Below are positions 1-10,652 of a stretch of DNA of 34,769 nucleotides, piece by piece; position 1 is the first letter of the stretch; the number at the start of each line of letters is the position of its first letter. The DNA is from Viridothelium virens (lineage: Eukaryota; Ascomycota; Dothideomycetes; Trypetheliales; Trypetheliaceae): positions 1-34,769 of the forward strand of contig ML991898.1 of the NCBI GenBank assembly GCA_010094025.1. Reading direction: 5' to 3'. The notes below the pieces were generated by a model. It had not been told where the DNA came from, made no database searches, and saw only the letters and a list, made by a program, of their open reading frames with translations. Both the position numbers and the translations under genes were made by a program.

Positions 1-215
1 CACCACCCTCATCAGGTTCGCACCATCATCATGTGAATGGAGACGTGACTATGACGGATGATGAGAAGAGTCCACGCAGCGTGCTGCTGACCGAGAAGGA
101 GACGACAGAGTGGGGCGGATGGGAGAAGATTGCAGCGATTCTGACAGGGTTGTTGGAGGAGCAGCAGAGCCGCCAGCAGCAGCAGAGGGCGCGCCAAGGG
201 TTTATCGGGCAGCAA

Positions 216-264
<49 letters not shown>

Positions 265-422
265 CGCCGCCACCGCCTGCGCAGATGAGGAGACCGGACA
301 GCATGGCGGTACAGCCTCCTCCACCGGGAACACTAAGGAGTCCTGTCGAGACGAGAGGCGTGGGTGTGGATGGCGCGAGTCCTGGAGGCAGCGCGAGGAT
401 AAGCATTGCAAACATTATATGA
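1..422 (+). CDS. 3' end of a polyglutamine/proline-rich protein (partial, 5' end outside window)
   Basis: The reading frame is open from the left edge (codons in register with base 3) to a TGA at 420-422, so this is the C-terminal part, about 139 residues, of a longer protein. It begins with Pro/Ser and four His, continues with an acidic stretch and a segment around WGGWEKIAAILTGLLEEQ that looks helical, then an 18-residue glutamine run, a proline-rich patch and the terminus RISIANII. PolyQ and low complexity of this kind are common in fungal transcription regulators, but no DNA-binding domain lies in the visible part, so I assign no function. The ATG at 51 is internal to the open frame and is not taken as the start. 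All frames through the CAG tract are open, which is a property of the repeat and not evidence for other genes. Confidence 0.65.
219..263 (+). repeat. (CAG)15 trinucleotide microsatellite encoding polyQ
   Basis: Fifteen uninterrupted CAG units, preceded by CAG CAA CAA, encode the 18-glutamine run of the partial gene. Long pure CAG tracts are prone to length change, so the polyQ length probably differs among strains. Confidence 0.95.
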
Positions 423-1472
423 GGGAACGAATGGCAAAAAAGGGGCGATAGGGCGAGGTTAGATCTGATGACGATGAGCGGACATTTCCTGATGTGCAAC
501 AGATGATATGGTCTTAGGGTTTTTGGCCGTCTGTATTACATAGACCAACCTTGTCGTCTCTGGCTTTTGATACTTTGATTTTTACCTTTCACTACTGTAG
601 TTTGTACAGTTCGGGAGCGCTTGCAGCCGCCGACGAAAATTTTTTGAAATTCAAATCTTCGTTAAACAGCGACTTCTCTGTGCAGCTGAGATTCCTATGG
701 CACTGTAGTTTGAGCAGAGACTTCCTACTGGCAAGTCCCAATGCTTGAATTTTTTGTGACTGTATATTCACTGTATTATGCAGTCAGAGAAGCGTCGGCA
801 GAAGGCATAGCCAACACCTATATGAGGTATGAATGCTCCAGACAGATAGAGTCATGTGTACGCATGAGATGGAATATTTTCCCGCGAGTCGATGATTCGA
901 TGGAGACAACAGCTCCGATAAGTGCATAGCTCAGATAACTTATACGATGGAGATCATTAATCTCCAACGAAGTGATGGAAACAGCACTGAAGGCCATTTT
1001 CCCGCGTCATTTACTCACTTCGGCCCATTACCGGAATTCGCATTCATTTCTAGATCTTAGGTGTCTTCTACTTCACTAAGTTTTGATCATTTCGTATCAA
1101 TTTTATCGAATCAAAATTCAACAAGAAGTCTTGGATTTGCCTTCTCTTTTTACATTTTAGGCGTATTTCAAATTTATCATGTATGTACCAGAAAGCATCA
1201 ACAGTATATAGATATATAGATAGAGAAGATGAAAGGGCCCAGAGATTCGTCAGGAATAAATCGTAAAGCGTGACACAAGATGCTGGAAAAAGCCTTGAAG
1301 AGAGAAGGTCGGATGCCAGATTCTAATCATTTAGCCATGACTCGTTGTGGACAAGGATGGCCGAATAAAGGCTCAGACATATAGACACACCTAACCAGCA
1401 TACCAACATGGCTACAAAGGTCACTGTCTCTTGCAAAATCTGAACGGTATGAACTGGGTTTGGGACCCCACT
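423..1472. other. Intergenic region between two convergent genes; no gene seen
   Basis: About 1 kb between the stop of the polyQ gene and the stop of the minus-strand gene. Only short unsupported frames occur. The motif TTTTCCCGCG appears twice (877-886 and 997-1006), and short AT-rich runs lie near 1200-1225. Both flanking genes end here, so it should hold two 3' UTRs and not promoters. Confidence 0.6.
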
Positions 1473-2212
1473 CTAATCCGATCGCCTCGTATTCGATCTC
1501 TTGGACGCAACACTCTTCTGATACGCAAGCATAAGCTCCTCGCTCGTGAAAGGTTGGTCAGTCGCCGTCGCATTCGTCGTGTGTTTCTCCGGCGGGGGAC
1601 TCGCTTTACCTGAACATCCATAAGTCTTCTATTTCCCCCAGAAATCAAAATAAGGGGGGGGGGGGGAAAGAACATACCCTCATGCGCCTTCGGCGTCGCC
1701 CCCGGCGCAACCGGCGTCCCATCCTCGCCCACCACCTCCCTCACCACCTCCGGCGGCGGCTGCAGCTGCTGCAACCTCTCCACCCCGTCCTCCATTCCCC
1801 CCAACCCAGCCCCACTGCCACTCCCACTCCCGCTCTTCGCACTTCGCCTCCGTAGACTCCAGCTCCCAGACCTCCTCCCCGCACTGCTCGAGCTCCCCCT
1901 CCGACTCCCACCCGCCCCGGGCTCCCGGCTCGCGCGCCGACTTACGTTGCGGCTGGGCGCGCGGGTACCGAAGGGCGAGTACTGGCTGGCGGCGGAGGTG
2001 CGGCGCCAGGCGGCGGCGAAGTTGAAGGCGGCAAGGTGGTCGGCGTGCTTCTTGTCGACGGGGGCGCGGTATTTGGGCCGCGGCATCTTCTCGCCGGGCT
2101 GGTAGATGGAGGGGTCGTTGTTGTTTTTGGTGGGCGGCTTGTGGAGGCTGGAGGTCTCGCCTTGGGAGCTGGAGCGGGAGAAGGTCTTTTTGAGGCGTTC
2201 GCGGAAGGGCAT
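1473..2212 (-). CDS. Conserved fungal protein of unknown function (MPFRERLKK type), two exons
   Basis: Exon 1 runs 2212-1678 and exon 2 runs 1609-1473, joined across a 68-bp intron (donor GTATGT, acceptor CAG at 1612-1610), giving 223 residues. The unspliced frame reads into an arginine-rich stretch that looks non-coding. Splicing at this CAG instead gives a tail containing TDQPFTSEELMLAYQKSVAS and ending RRSD. The start MPFRERLKKTFSRSSS, the middle block with PRPKYRAPVDKKHADHLAAF and the AAWRR...SQYSP segment match, from memory, a widespread short fungal family with no established role. The rest is Ser/Arg/Gly-rich and probably disordered. The intron carries a 13-base homopolymer (C on the sense strand, G at 1654-1666 on the plus strand). 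Codon choice changes abruptly inside exon 1 (see findings). Start choice is supported by the conserved N-terminus. Confidence 0.75.
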
Positions 2213-3885
2213 GGTGGGAGGTGGTGGTGGTAGCTGGTGTTGATGGAGGAGTCGGAGAGGAAGATTTGGGTGTAGCGGGGTTGGATGGCGGGTTAATGTG
2301 TTTAGGTCAGGGGAGTCGCTACCACAGTCGTAACGTGGTCCGGTGGACCGGTGTCATTGGAGGGGTTATTTGACGCTGGATATTTGATATAGGAGTATCT
2401 GCGCTAGCAAACGATTGTGGGTGGCATTTTGTGGGGATTTGATGTATATGTATAGCGTGAATTGAGGCAAAGTGATAGCTGAAATCAGCACGGCCAATGC
2501 TTGGATCAATACGACGTCGCAGAGAAGGAATCCTTTGCAGTATCGTCGTCATTGGGTCATTAGATGGCCGCTCGCTCCGATTGGTACATCTGGAGGGGCG
2601 CACGGGTTCGTGGGGGTTTGTTCCGGCTTAAGCTCGTCCAGGCTCAGCCCTGTCCTGTTGGGACGAGAGAACTTTGAGCAGCTGCCATTTTCGGCTGACG
2701 AGCCCGAGGGGTTTTTTTGGTACGAGGGACTGCATTGCATGTAAAAGGACTGGAACATCAGGAAATGGATAATCTAGATATGTAGATGAGATGGTGCTCT
2801 CGTGGTACTTCGGAATCTGGCGACTTCATTTAACCTATTAATTAATCTTATTCTGGCGACGGAAGTCTCCAAGCGAGGTCTCACAACTCAATCTTGGTGC
2901 CACGTGAGCATACAGCCGACTGCGGCTCCAGCCTCTGTAGCGTGCGATAATTTTTACAGTCAGTAGCTTCCAAGGAGCTTTCTTTTTTGCTTTTGCTCTT
3001 GGTTCCAGTCGGAAAATTTATCGGTATCGCGAGCTCGGCGCTCATCTGCACTGATCAATGTGCATACTGCATACATGTGATAGGTAGGTGAGACGCACGG
3101 CCGGCGAGGACCGATGAACGCCAGCAAGTCTCGATCTTTGCCCCGCAGTAAGAGGCTGATGCATGTGGCGCCAGCAAGTCATGATGCATGCAACTTGTTT
3201 GTGTCTGGTGCATTCAGCTCCGGGATCGCCGACAGGGACAGCTTTGTATAATCTGGAGTGCTCCATTAAGTGCCTTCCATCTCTCTTGACCGCTCTCCTA
3301 AAGCTATTTGCAATATGAAAAGGTTTGTTTTCTTGTTTCCCGCGCAACCAACGATGATGATGCCTCATCCCGATCCAATTGATACATGCAAACTACCCTC
3401 TGCCGTTTCCAGCCGAGTCTGCAGAAACTTGGCACGAATGGCGCCAGCTGCCTTGATTTCCAGCAATTCAATGGACACGAGGCGCGAATGGAGGATCCTG
3501 TTTGGCGGTAGCGCAACGATTCTGTTGGAAGCCTGTCTCTAGGCGTCGACTTGGTTACTTCACTGTTCCCTTTTCAGCGGGCATGTTCGACCGATGCAGC
3601 CACAGATCGCCGCAAATGACGTCTAAGCAAGCTTTCTTTTCACCCCGCCTTGGAAGCTACGTCCCATGACTTCTTTCCAAATGAAACTTAGGATTCCTTT
3701 CGGGCCCATACTTTGCGGCCTTGAATAATATAAGCTTACTTCAAGAGCTCCCTTTCATCCTGGGCTGCCGCAAACCAGGCACTGAAGAGCCGTGTCGTTT
3801 CACCTGAGAACTGCTTTGGCAACTCCTACTGACCTTAGCCTTGGGAAGCTTGGACATTATTAGCAAGTGACCCGACCTCTTCAGT
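2213..3885. other. Divergent intergenic region (1.7 kb), promoters of both flanking genes
   Basis: The minus-strand MPFRERLKK gene and the plus-strand repeat-protein gene both start at its edges, so both promoters should lie here. I see only short frames without recognisable domains, no tRNA, and no convincing TATA box. Frames of 60-108 codons near 2319-2758 and 3042-3542 lack family resemblance and are treated as chance. Confidence 0.6.
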
Positions 3886-6800
3886 ATGGACAAAATCAAG
3901 AATATTCTGTAAGAGTTCTCTATGATCCTCCAACCAGACCGACCCCTTTGCTCATTCCGAAAATAAGCAATCGTGGAGACAAAAGCGGCAATTCACCGAC
4001 CAGTCCAACTTCTGCAGAAGGAAATGTGGGAGCTCTGACTGGAGAAGGCACCCATCTGGGAAAAGCAACCCAAGGGTAAGTTGCTCCACCTACGTCGATC
4101 ACTGTTGCATCATTTCGCATCACTCTTCATCCGACGTAGCTTGCTTGTAGACATCGTCATTCAGCACATGTTCTTTGGGAGGATAAAGTATCCCCTCTCA
4201 GACTACGTGAACAGCTATACACCAAACCTTGTAACCTCGCTGATTTCAACAGTAAGCCTCGCATAAACAATGACGATACGTGTCAAAACTCAGCTCTAGA
4301 CACAGATTCCCCCGACTCTGCCGTTCAAATGTCACAGTCATCAGCATCTGGCACGGGTCCCGACACAGGTAGGAACACCCACGGCAATCTGCTGCGCCCT
4401 ACGATGTCAGATCGGACAATCAGTACAGCGAGCGTCAAATCTGGCGTTGTGGGGTTCTCTCCCACGACGACAACTGCTGATCATCGTCCACCTTCAGGGC
4501 CTTCCCCGACAGCCTACCGAAATGTTGAAGGGTGAGTCTGGACGATGACTACTCTCCCCGCGCTCAAGGACTAACACCCGAAAGTACTCCTCAACACGGC
4601 AACTTCGATTTTGAGCGGGACCGCAGTGTAGGAAGCGGCGATCTCGGCGTAGGTACTGGTGCAAGTACTATTGCCGCCGAAAAGGCGTTCAAGGGTCATC
4701 AAGGTCAGGAAGTGACAGGTACGACTGGTACTAGCAAGACCAGCTCGGCTCCTCTTAGCTCTGGGGTGGCAAATACCGCTGGAACCGGGTCTGGTTTAAC
4801 GGGCTCCAGTACTGGAGAACGAGAACGAGAATTTCCTCTGAGCGGTGGAACCACCACAGGTATTCCTGCCACAGATCGTAATAAGCCTGGTGTTGCCTCT
4901 ACTCTTGACTCAGATGCGCCCCGAACCAATCAGACAGCTGGTGATGGTCGAGCAGCTCTTGCTGGAGCTGCAGGTGGAGCTCTTGAGCATGAGCATGGGG
5001 GTCATGGTCACAGTTTTGAAGGCGATCCATGTCCTCCAGGAGAGCATGCCACCGAAGGGACTCCGCACTTCAGCACTGGCCCTCATGTCACAGATACTGC
5101 CAACAGACTTGACCCAAATCTGCAATCCAGCAACACTTCGCATCCAGCCTCTTCTAGCAGAGCGGATCCTAGCTCTCAGTCTGCTCATTTACAGCAACCT
5201 GGTCAAACGTAAGCCGAATTTTACTTTTATTGCTCATGGAAGAGTACACTGTATTAATTTTGATCCCAGCATCGATCCGACCTCATCCGACACTCAAGGC
5301 ACCACAGGCCAACATCACTACGGACGAGACGCGGCATTGGCAGGTGCGGGAGCAACTGCTGCCGGTGGCGGTGCTCACGCGCTTGGTAGCAGAGACACCC
5401 AAGACACTGGCCCAGCCTCGAGAACCATTGGCCCTCACAAGAGTGACGCAGCAAATATAGCGGATCCGCGAGTACAGCCTGAGCCAGAGAAGATGAAGAA
5501 TGTAGGCGCTAGAGATACCAATACTGGACCTGCCTCAGCAACCATTGGTCCTCACGAAAGTAATCTTGCGAATGTGGCGGACCCAAAAGTTCAGCCTCAA
5601 CCTGAGAAGATGAAGGATACGGAGACGACAGGGCCCCATCGTTCGGATCTCATGAACCGAATGGACCCACGGGTTGATTCTTCTCGCAAGAACGTGGATA
5701 GCGGTGCCACCGATGCCGGCAAAACAGCTACTGGTGCTACTGCAGGAGGTATTGCAGGCGGTGATCCAAATATATCGAGCCCATATAATATCCAACCCGT
5801 AGATTCTCGGGTTGATGCCCACTCAGGGGCTCAGACCCAAGATAAGCAGCATCACTATGGTCGGGACGCTGCAGTCGCTGGAGGTGCCACTGCCGCCGGC
5901 GCTGCTGGGTATGGTGCGTATGAGGCAAACAAGAAACGAGATGAGCCGATTTCCTCGTCACAGCCATCGGCAACAGGCTACGGTAGCCAACCGAGCTCAA
6001 CTGCCCAACGAGCAACTCCATCTGACCCGACCACCACTTACGGCAACCAGCCCAGTGCCTCTACGCAACAAGCAAGGTCATCCCAGCCATCTACTTATGG
6101 CAACCAGCCTAATACTACTACGGAAGAGACTAGTGCAGGGATGCCTGGAGCTTTTCCAGAATCCACTGAGCAAAACAAGCCCCACTATGGACGTGACGCT
6201 GCCATAGCAGGTGGTGCCGCTGCTGCGGGCGCCGGCGCGTATGGAGCCCATGAGGCAAGCAGGCAGAAGAATTCTGAGCCCATATCCTCATCGCAACCGT
6301 CCAGCACTGGATATGGAAGTCAACCCGTGCCCACTACCAAGGAACACAGTACAGTGCCATCGTCTCAACCAGCCACAACGGGCTACGGTACTCAAACCAG
6401 CTCAACTGCTCAGCCGGCCAGCACAGTGCCTTCTAGCACAGGAAATGTTCGCCATAACGAAGAAGAGAAGCCTCATTATGGCCGCGATGCTGCCATAGCG
6501 GGTGGCGCCGCTGCAACTGGTGCCGGAGCGTACAGTGCGTACGAAGCCGGCAAGCCAAAGTCCTCAGAGCCCATTTCATCATCCCAACCATCGGGTACCG
6601 GCTATGGTAGCCAGCCCGGCCAAGCTGCTGAGCAACCCCATACAAAATCCTCATCTCAAACCTCCGGTGGACCATACAGCAATCAACCTACTTCTACGAC
6701 AGTACCATCTACGCAGCATTCAGGCACTAATTACCCGAGCCAGACCCACCCAACTGGCCTAGACTCGGGTGCGGTCACATCTGGACCGGCGCGCGTAACT

Positions 6801-8312
6801 GAACGCAGTGAACCTACTACTGGTTATGGCCCTCAGAGCACAGGCTATGACGGTCAGCAGGAGCGCCAACACCATTACGGGCGTGATGCAGCGATTGCTG
6901 GCGGTGCGGGCGCTGCTGGTGTTGGTGCATATGAAGCAAGCAAGCACACGGGCGATTCTCATCGTGACCCGCGAGCCACAGGTACTGGCCAAAGTACTCA
7001 ACCAGCTACTTACGGGAGCCAGCAACAAACAACGCCAAGCACTGGTTCTGTGGGTCAGCCAATCACCCAAAGTGAAAGAGGCATTGCTTCGCACGCACCT
7101 CAGTCCAGAGACTACGGTAACCAGCAACAGCCTCAGCATCACCTCGGTCGTGATGCTGCTATTGCTGGCGGTGTCGGAGCAGCGGGTGCTGGAGCTTATG
7201 AAGCAGGCAAGCACTCAGATAGGTCTGACCGTGGCCCATCGGGATCCACCACTGGATACGACACCCAGCGCGCAGAGATGCATCCTACTCACACAGCTCC
7301 AACCGCTGCTACAGGTGCTTCTGGTACAACTGGCACCAGTAGTACAGCGACAGGGATGCCGACTCAGTCTCGGGAAGAAGAGCCCAAGCAACATCATTAT
7401 GGTCGCGATGCTGCCGTTGCCGGTGGAGCCGGTGCGGTGGGAGCTGGTGCTGCACACGAGTATAAGCAGCATGAAGCTGAGAAGCAAGCCAAGGAAGCGC
7501 AAGCGCAAGCTGAAAAGGAAGCCAAACAGCAACAGAAAGAACTAGAGAAACGTCAAGCTCAGGCAGACAAAGACCTGAAGGCCCAAGAGAAAGAAAATGA
7601 GAAAGCAGCCAAGAAGGAACAGAAAGAGCACGACAAGGCAGTTGCGGCAGCGGAGAAGGAGCACCAAAAGGAGGCTAAGAAGCAAGAAAAAGAACACGAC
7701 AAGGCCGTGACCGCCGCGGAAGAAGACCACAAGAAGCACAGCGAGAAAGAAGTCGCAGCAGGCGCTGGTGGTGCCGCTGCCGCCGGAGGCGCCGCCTACG
7801 CTGCCGAAGAAGAGCATAAGAAGCACGACGACGACGAAGAGTCCGACAAGCAGAAGAAGCCGGGCCTCCTCGAGAAGATCCTGCATCCCCGCCGCAGCAA
7901 GGAGCAATCATCGACCGAAGAAGCTAGCGAATACCACCCCGAGTCCGAACGTATCATCCTCGACAAAGCGCACGAGTACGACGCTCAGCAGAAACAACAC
8001 TACCACGGCGCTGTCGCGACCGACGAGTCCGGCCGTCACCGCCTGCACAAGGACCCGCCGGCCTCTCACCCGGCGTCGCAGCAGCAGTCTGGCATCGTGA
8101 CAGAGCCGCACACGGGGCTCCCGATGAATGTCGGGAAGTATGGCAGCGGACAGGGCGGGACGGATGGCGCGGTCGAGCAGATTCATGGGTATGAAGGGGA
8201 AGGCGTGGGAGCGTCGGCGCCGAGAGATCAGGGCGTGGCGGAGCCGCATACTGGGGAGCGAGGTGTGGGTGGGGCGGAGCAGACTCGGAATCTGCCGGAG
8301 AGAGGGATTTGA
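3886..8312 (+). CDS. Large disordered repeat protein with HYGRDA modules and a charged coiled-coil tail (six exons, fungal family of unknown function)
   Basis: Proposed exons: 3886-3908, 3968-4075, 4151-4251, 4306-4531, 4585-5208 and 5270-8312, which keep one frame and give 1374 residues starting MDKIKNIL. The 3' introns are solid (53 bp with a CTAAC branch site before 4585; 61 bp ending CAG at 5269). Exons 1-3 are less certain. The N-terminal third is Ser/Thr/Gly-rich. Four copies of a GPHxSDxAN..DPRV-like repeat lie between about 5070 and 5680. Seven HYGRDAAIAGG modules follow, separated by Ser/Gln/Thr linkers full of GYGSQ. Residues about 1085-1185 are Lys/Glu/Gln/Ala-rich and should form a coiled coil. 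The tail contains PGLLEKILHPRR and TGLPMNVGKYGSGQGGTDG. Similar tails occur, from memory, in uncharacterised ascomycete proteins. No signal peptide or enzyme motif is visible. A structural or stress-related intracellular role is possible but unproven. Confidence 0.82.
5313..7460 (+). repeat. Seven coding repeats of the HYGRDA(A/V)xAGGxxAxGxGAYxA type
   Basis: Module starts (first His codon of the block) are at about 5313, 5850, 6183, 6474, 6870, 7137 and 7392. Each is a His-Tyr-Gly-Arg-Asp box followed by an Ala/Gly-rich stretch resembling a short hydrophobic helix, usually ending YEA or similar. Linkers differ in length (about 85-180 codons) and share Ser-Ser-Gln-Pro and Gly-Tyr-Gly-Ser-Gln. 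The sixth copy has Leu in place of Tyr. Confidence 0.9.
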
Positions 8313-8784
8313 AGCGAGGAACACGGGTTGTATGAAACGGTAATTTTTCTGAAGGAGGGTTCGAGGGGATACAGTGATGGGGAACGGTGCTCTAAGGTCA
8401 CTTTGGTAATGACGATGGAAAAGAGATATGCACAGGGCGGCCTTTGATGGATTGATATTCAATATCTCTGAATCTTTAAGTGGTAGTAGATTGATATGAT
8501 ACCTTTGATTTCTGTTCACAACAGACGCTCCAATGACGTCGATAAAGCAGCATGCTTTCCATGGTTATCAGCTTAGAAGCACCGGATTGCCCTTCCTCAT
8601 TCACGACATCGAGCCGTGTTGCCATCGCCATCAATGTCTTCACAATGGTTTGTTGCTTCTCGCCCGAATGGGAATCCGCCTTTGACAAGGTGGATTATTC
8701 TTTGACATTGTGCGTGATACCTCAAACATGGTCTGGTTGGGGGCGGTATTTCTCGTCTATTCGATATCTTTTCACATGCAGCAT
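8313..8784. other. Intergenic region between convergent genes; no gene seen
   Basis: It lies between the stop of the HYGRDA gene and the stop of LSM7 and should hold their 3' UTRs. The plus-strand frame covering 8552-8998 runs into antisense of LSM7 exon 2 and has no recognisable domain. Confidence 0.6.
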
Positions 8785-9375
8785 TTATTCGGGCGCGTCT
8801 GGATCCACAAAGGGATTTGCAATCTGCTCACTCCCATCCAGCGGCGTAATGAGCACCAACAGTGTACCTCTTGCGACAATCAAGCCCAGCGGGCGGGTTG
8901 ATTCATTGCCTTCGTCATCTTTTAATAGCTCATTGACATCGTCGAGGACGAGATTCATAAGTTGGTCGTATCCTTTGAGAGTGCCGACGACTAAATAAAG
9001 ACCCCAAACGCCAACGTCAGTCTTGAGGGTAAAGATGTTTGTGGGTCGTGTGAGAAGAGAAATTATGACCCCACCCACAAACTGTCACAAGATGAAACTC
9101 TCCAGGACAAAAATCAAATTCTGTAGTTCGGGCGGGAGATAGTGAGGAAACCAGAAAGTAGACAGAACAGTGCGCATACCTTCCCTTCCACCATTGAATT
9201 TGACGGTAATCTGCTTGCCCAGGTACTTCTCCAAATTGAGGATATTCTCCTTCTTGGGTTTCTCAGATGGAGCTCCTCCTGCCCCTCCACCAGCTCCTCC
9301 GCCTCTCCCGCCTCGGCCTCCGCGATCACCACGTCCGCCTCCTCGGCCCCCTCGTATGCTAGCGCGTTCCGACAT
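8785..9375 (-). CDS. LSM7: U6 snRNA-associated Sm-like protein LSm7
   Basis: Exons 9375-9180 and 8990-8785 join across a 189-bp intron to give 133 residues. LSm7 is a subunit of the LSm1-7 ring (cytoplasmic mRNA decapping and decay) and the LSm2-8 ring (nuclear U6 snRNA binding). After a Gly/Arg-rich N-terminal extension with RGG-like repeats (about residues 3-35), the Sm1 motif reads NLEKYLGKQITVKFNGGREV with VGTLKGYDQLMNLVLDD completing it, and the Sm2 motif reads LGLIVARGTLLVLITPLDG. The intron falls exactly at the GGRE/VVGTLKG junction, which is continuous in known LSm7 proteins. The start MSERASI is chosen because an upstream in-frame ATG at 9516 would add 47 residues unlike the family. 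The RGG-type extension is longer than in human LSm7, as far as I recall. Confidence 0.93.
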
Positions 9376-10652
9376 AACAGTGGGAAGGAGTGACTGCGGT
9401 GAGTTGGTTGGATAACAAGTTGCGGGATGCGGAAGGAGGGCGGAGCTGGGATGAGGTAAGGTAAGGTAAGGAAGGAAGTTCAGGCGGTTACTAAATTTGG
9501 AGCCGCGCGAAATCACGCGTTAAGGCCGCTTAGCAGTCACGCTTTTTCACCACAGAGGAGGGTTGCTGCGGTTGCGGGTGCGGCTTTGTGGGCGAAAATT
9601 AAGCTATTCAAGGTGGCTGCCGGGATTGGCGGGCTGCGACAGCAGGATGGGAAGTCGGGCGAAGGAGGTGAAAAAGGCGCAGGGAGGAAGGTGCGAGATG
9701 TGGGGCAACAGCAGCAGCAGAAGGCAGAAGGCAGACGGCAAGGGACCGCAGGGTGGGATGGCACTGATGGATGGCGACAGCCAGGAAGGAAGGAAGCTGG
9801 AAGCGCCGAAGGGTGGGGGGGCGCAACAGTGACATTCATCCACCCATCGATGATCACTGCGACCTGCTCGACGGCTTCGGCCACCTACGAATTCGTGTGC
9901 TTTTCCCTCGCCTGGCGCGGTCATGTCTATTCCGCTGCTGGGAAAGTAGCGAGTGACGGTGCTGCATTGGCACGCTTGGCTGCGCTACGCCGGCGGAAAA
10001 GAGGGTGAGAGGGCGAGCACGAGAGGGGCGTTAAAATGGCTGCTTGCTGGCTTCGTCCACCCCCGATGCTGACCCGGGCCCGCACTTCTGGAGGGCGATC
10101 CCTGGCGCGACCGGTCACGCTCCGAACGGCCGCGCAGGGCGGGTGATGTGGCGGCAAACACGCACATCACAACACGCACAACAGGGCCACGCTGAGTAGG
10201 AGGTGAGAGGTGCTTCAGCAGCAGCAGCAGCAGCAGCGAGGCTGACAACGAAGCGCGGCAGGTACTGGTACTCCGCACAGCTGTCACGAATGGCACCTGG
10301 GGTGGGGATGAAGAGGCGAAGTCGGGGGGCGCATGTGGGTTGCGGCAGTTTTCTTGAATCCAGAACGCTCGCGGCGGAACCGGTCTCGAGTGTTTTTGGG
10401 TGCAGGCAGTCACCTCCGCTCCTCCTGTGCGCGGTCTAGCCCTGCGGCCTCCAGCAAACCCACGCAACCACCCAACCTTACCGCGCTCTCCGCATTCCGC
10501 ATCCGCGTTTTCCATATCCCGAGCCTGCCCTCCCTCCCACTATTACCACTTCCCACCTCCCACCACGGCCACCTTTCCTTTCGCCTCCTCCCCGTCCTTC
10601 TCTCCCTTCTTCCTCCTCGAATGCTTTCCTCTCCCTCAATTTCACCTTCCTG
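9376..10652. other. Divergent GC-rich intergenic region with promoters of LSM7 and the zinc-cluster gene
   Basis: The 1.3-kb gap is GC-rich, so long chance frames occur on both strands, none with a recognisable domain. It holds a tandem GGTAA repeat at about 9456-9475, just upstream of LSM7, and a run of six or seven AGC units near 10216-10236. The plus-strand gene probably has a long 5' leader here. Confidence 0.55.
10506..10652 (+). promoter_or_regulatory. Pyrimidine-rich leader upstream of the zinc-cluster gene
   Basis: The 145 bases before the start codon are strongly C/T-biased on the coding strand. CT-rich tracts near transcription starts are typical of filamentous fungal genes, so this probably marks the core promoter or 5' UTR. 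There is no clear TATA box. Confidence 0.4.

Noticed and set aside
877-1006. Two copies of TTTTCCCGCG 120 bp apart, E2F/MBF-like
   Set aside because: They lie between two gene 3' ends, not in a promoter, and flanking sequence is not duplicated; likely chance.
1940-1945. A perfect GTAAGT donor-like site inside exon 1 of the MPFRERLKK gene
   Set aside because: The frame stays open across it and I found no acceptor that gives a better protein; it coincides with the codon-skew boundary and encodes Val-Ser.
9537-10515. Several 70-176-codon frames on both strands upstream of the zinc-cluster gene
   Set aside because: GC-rich intergenic DNA gives long chance frames; translations are low complexity with no domain.
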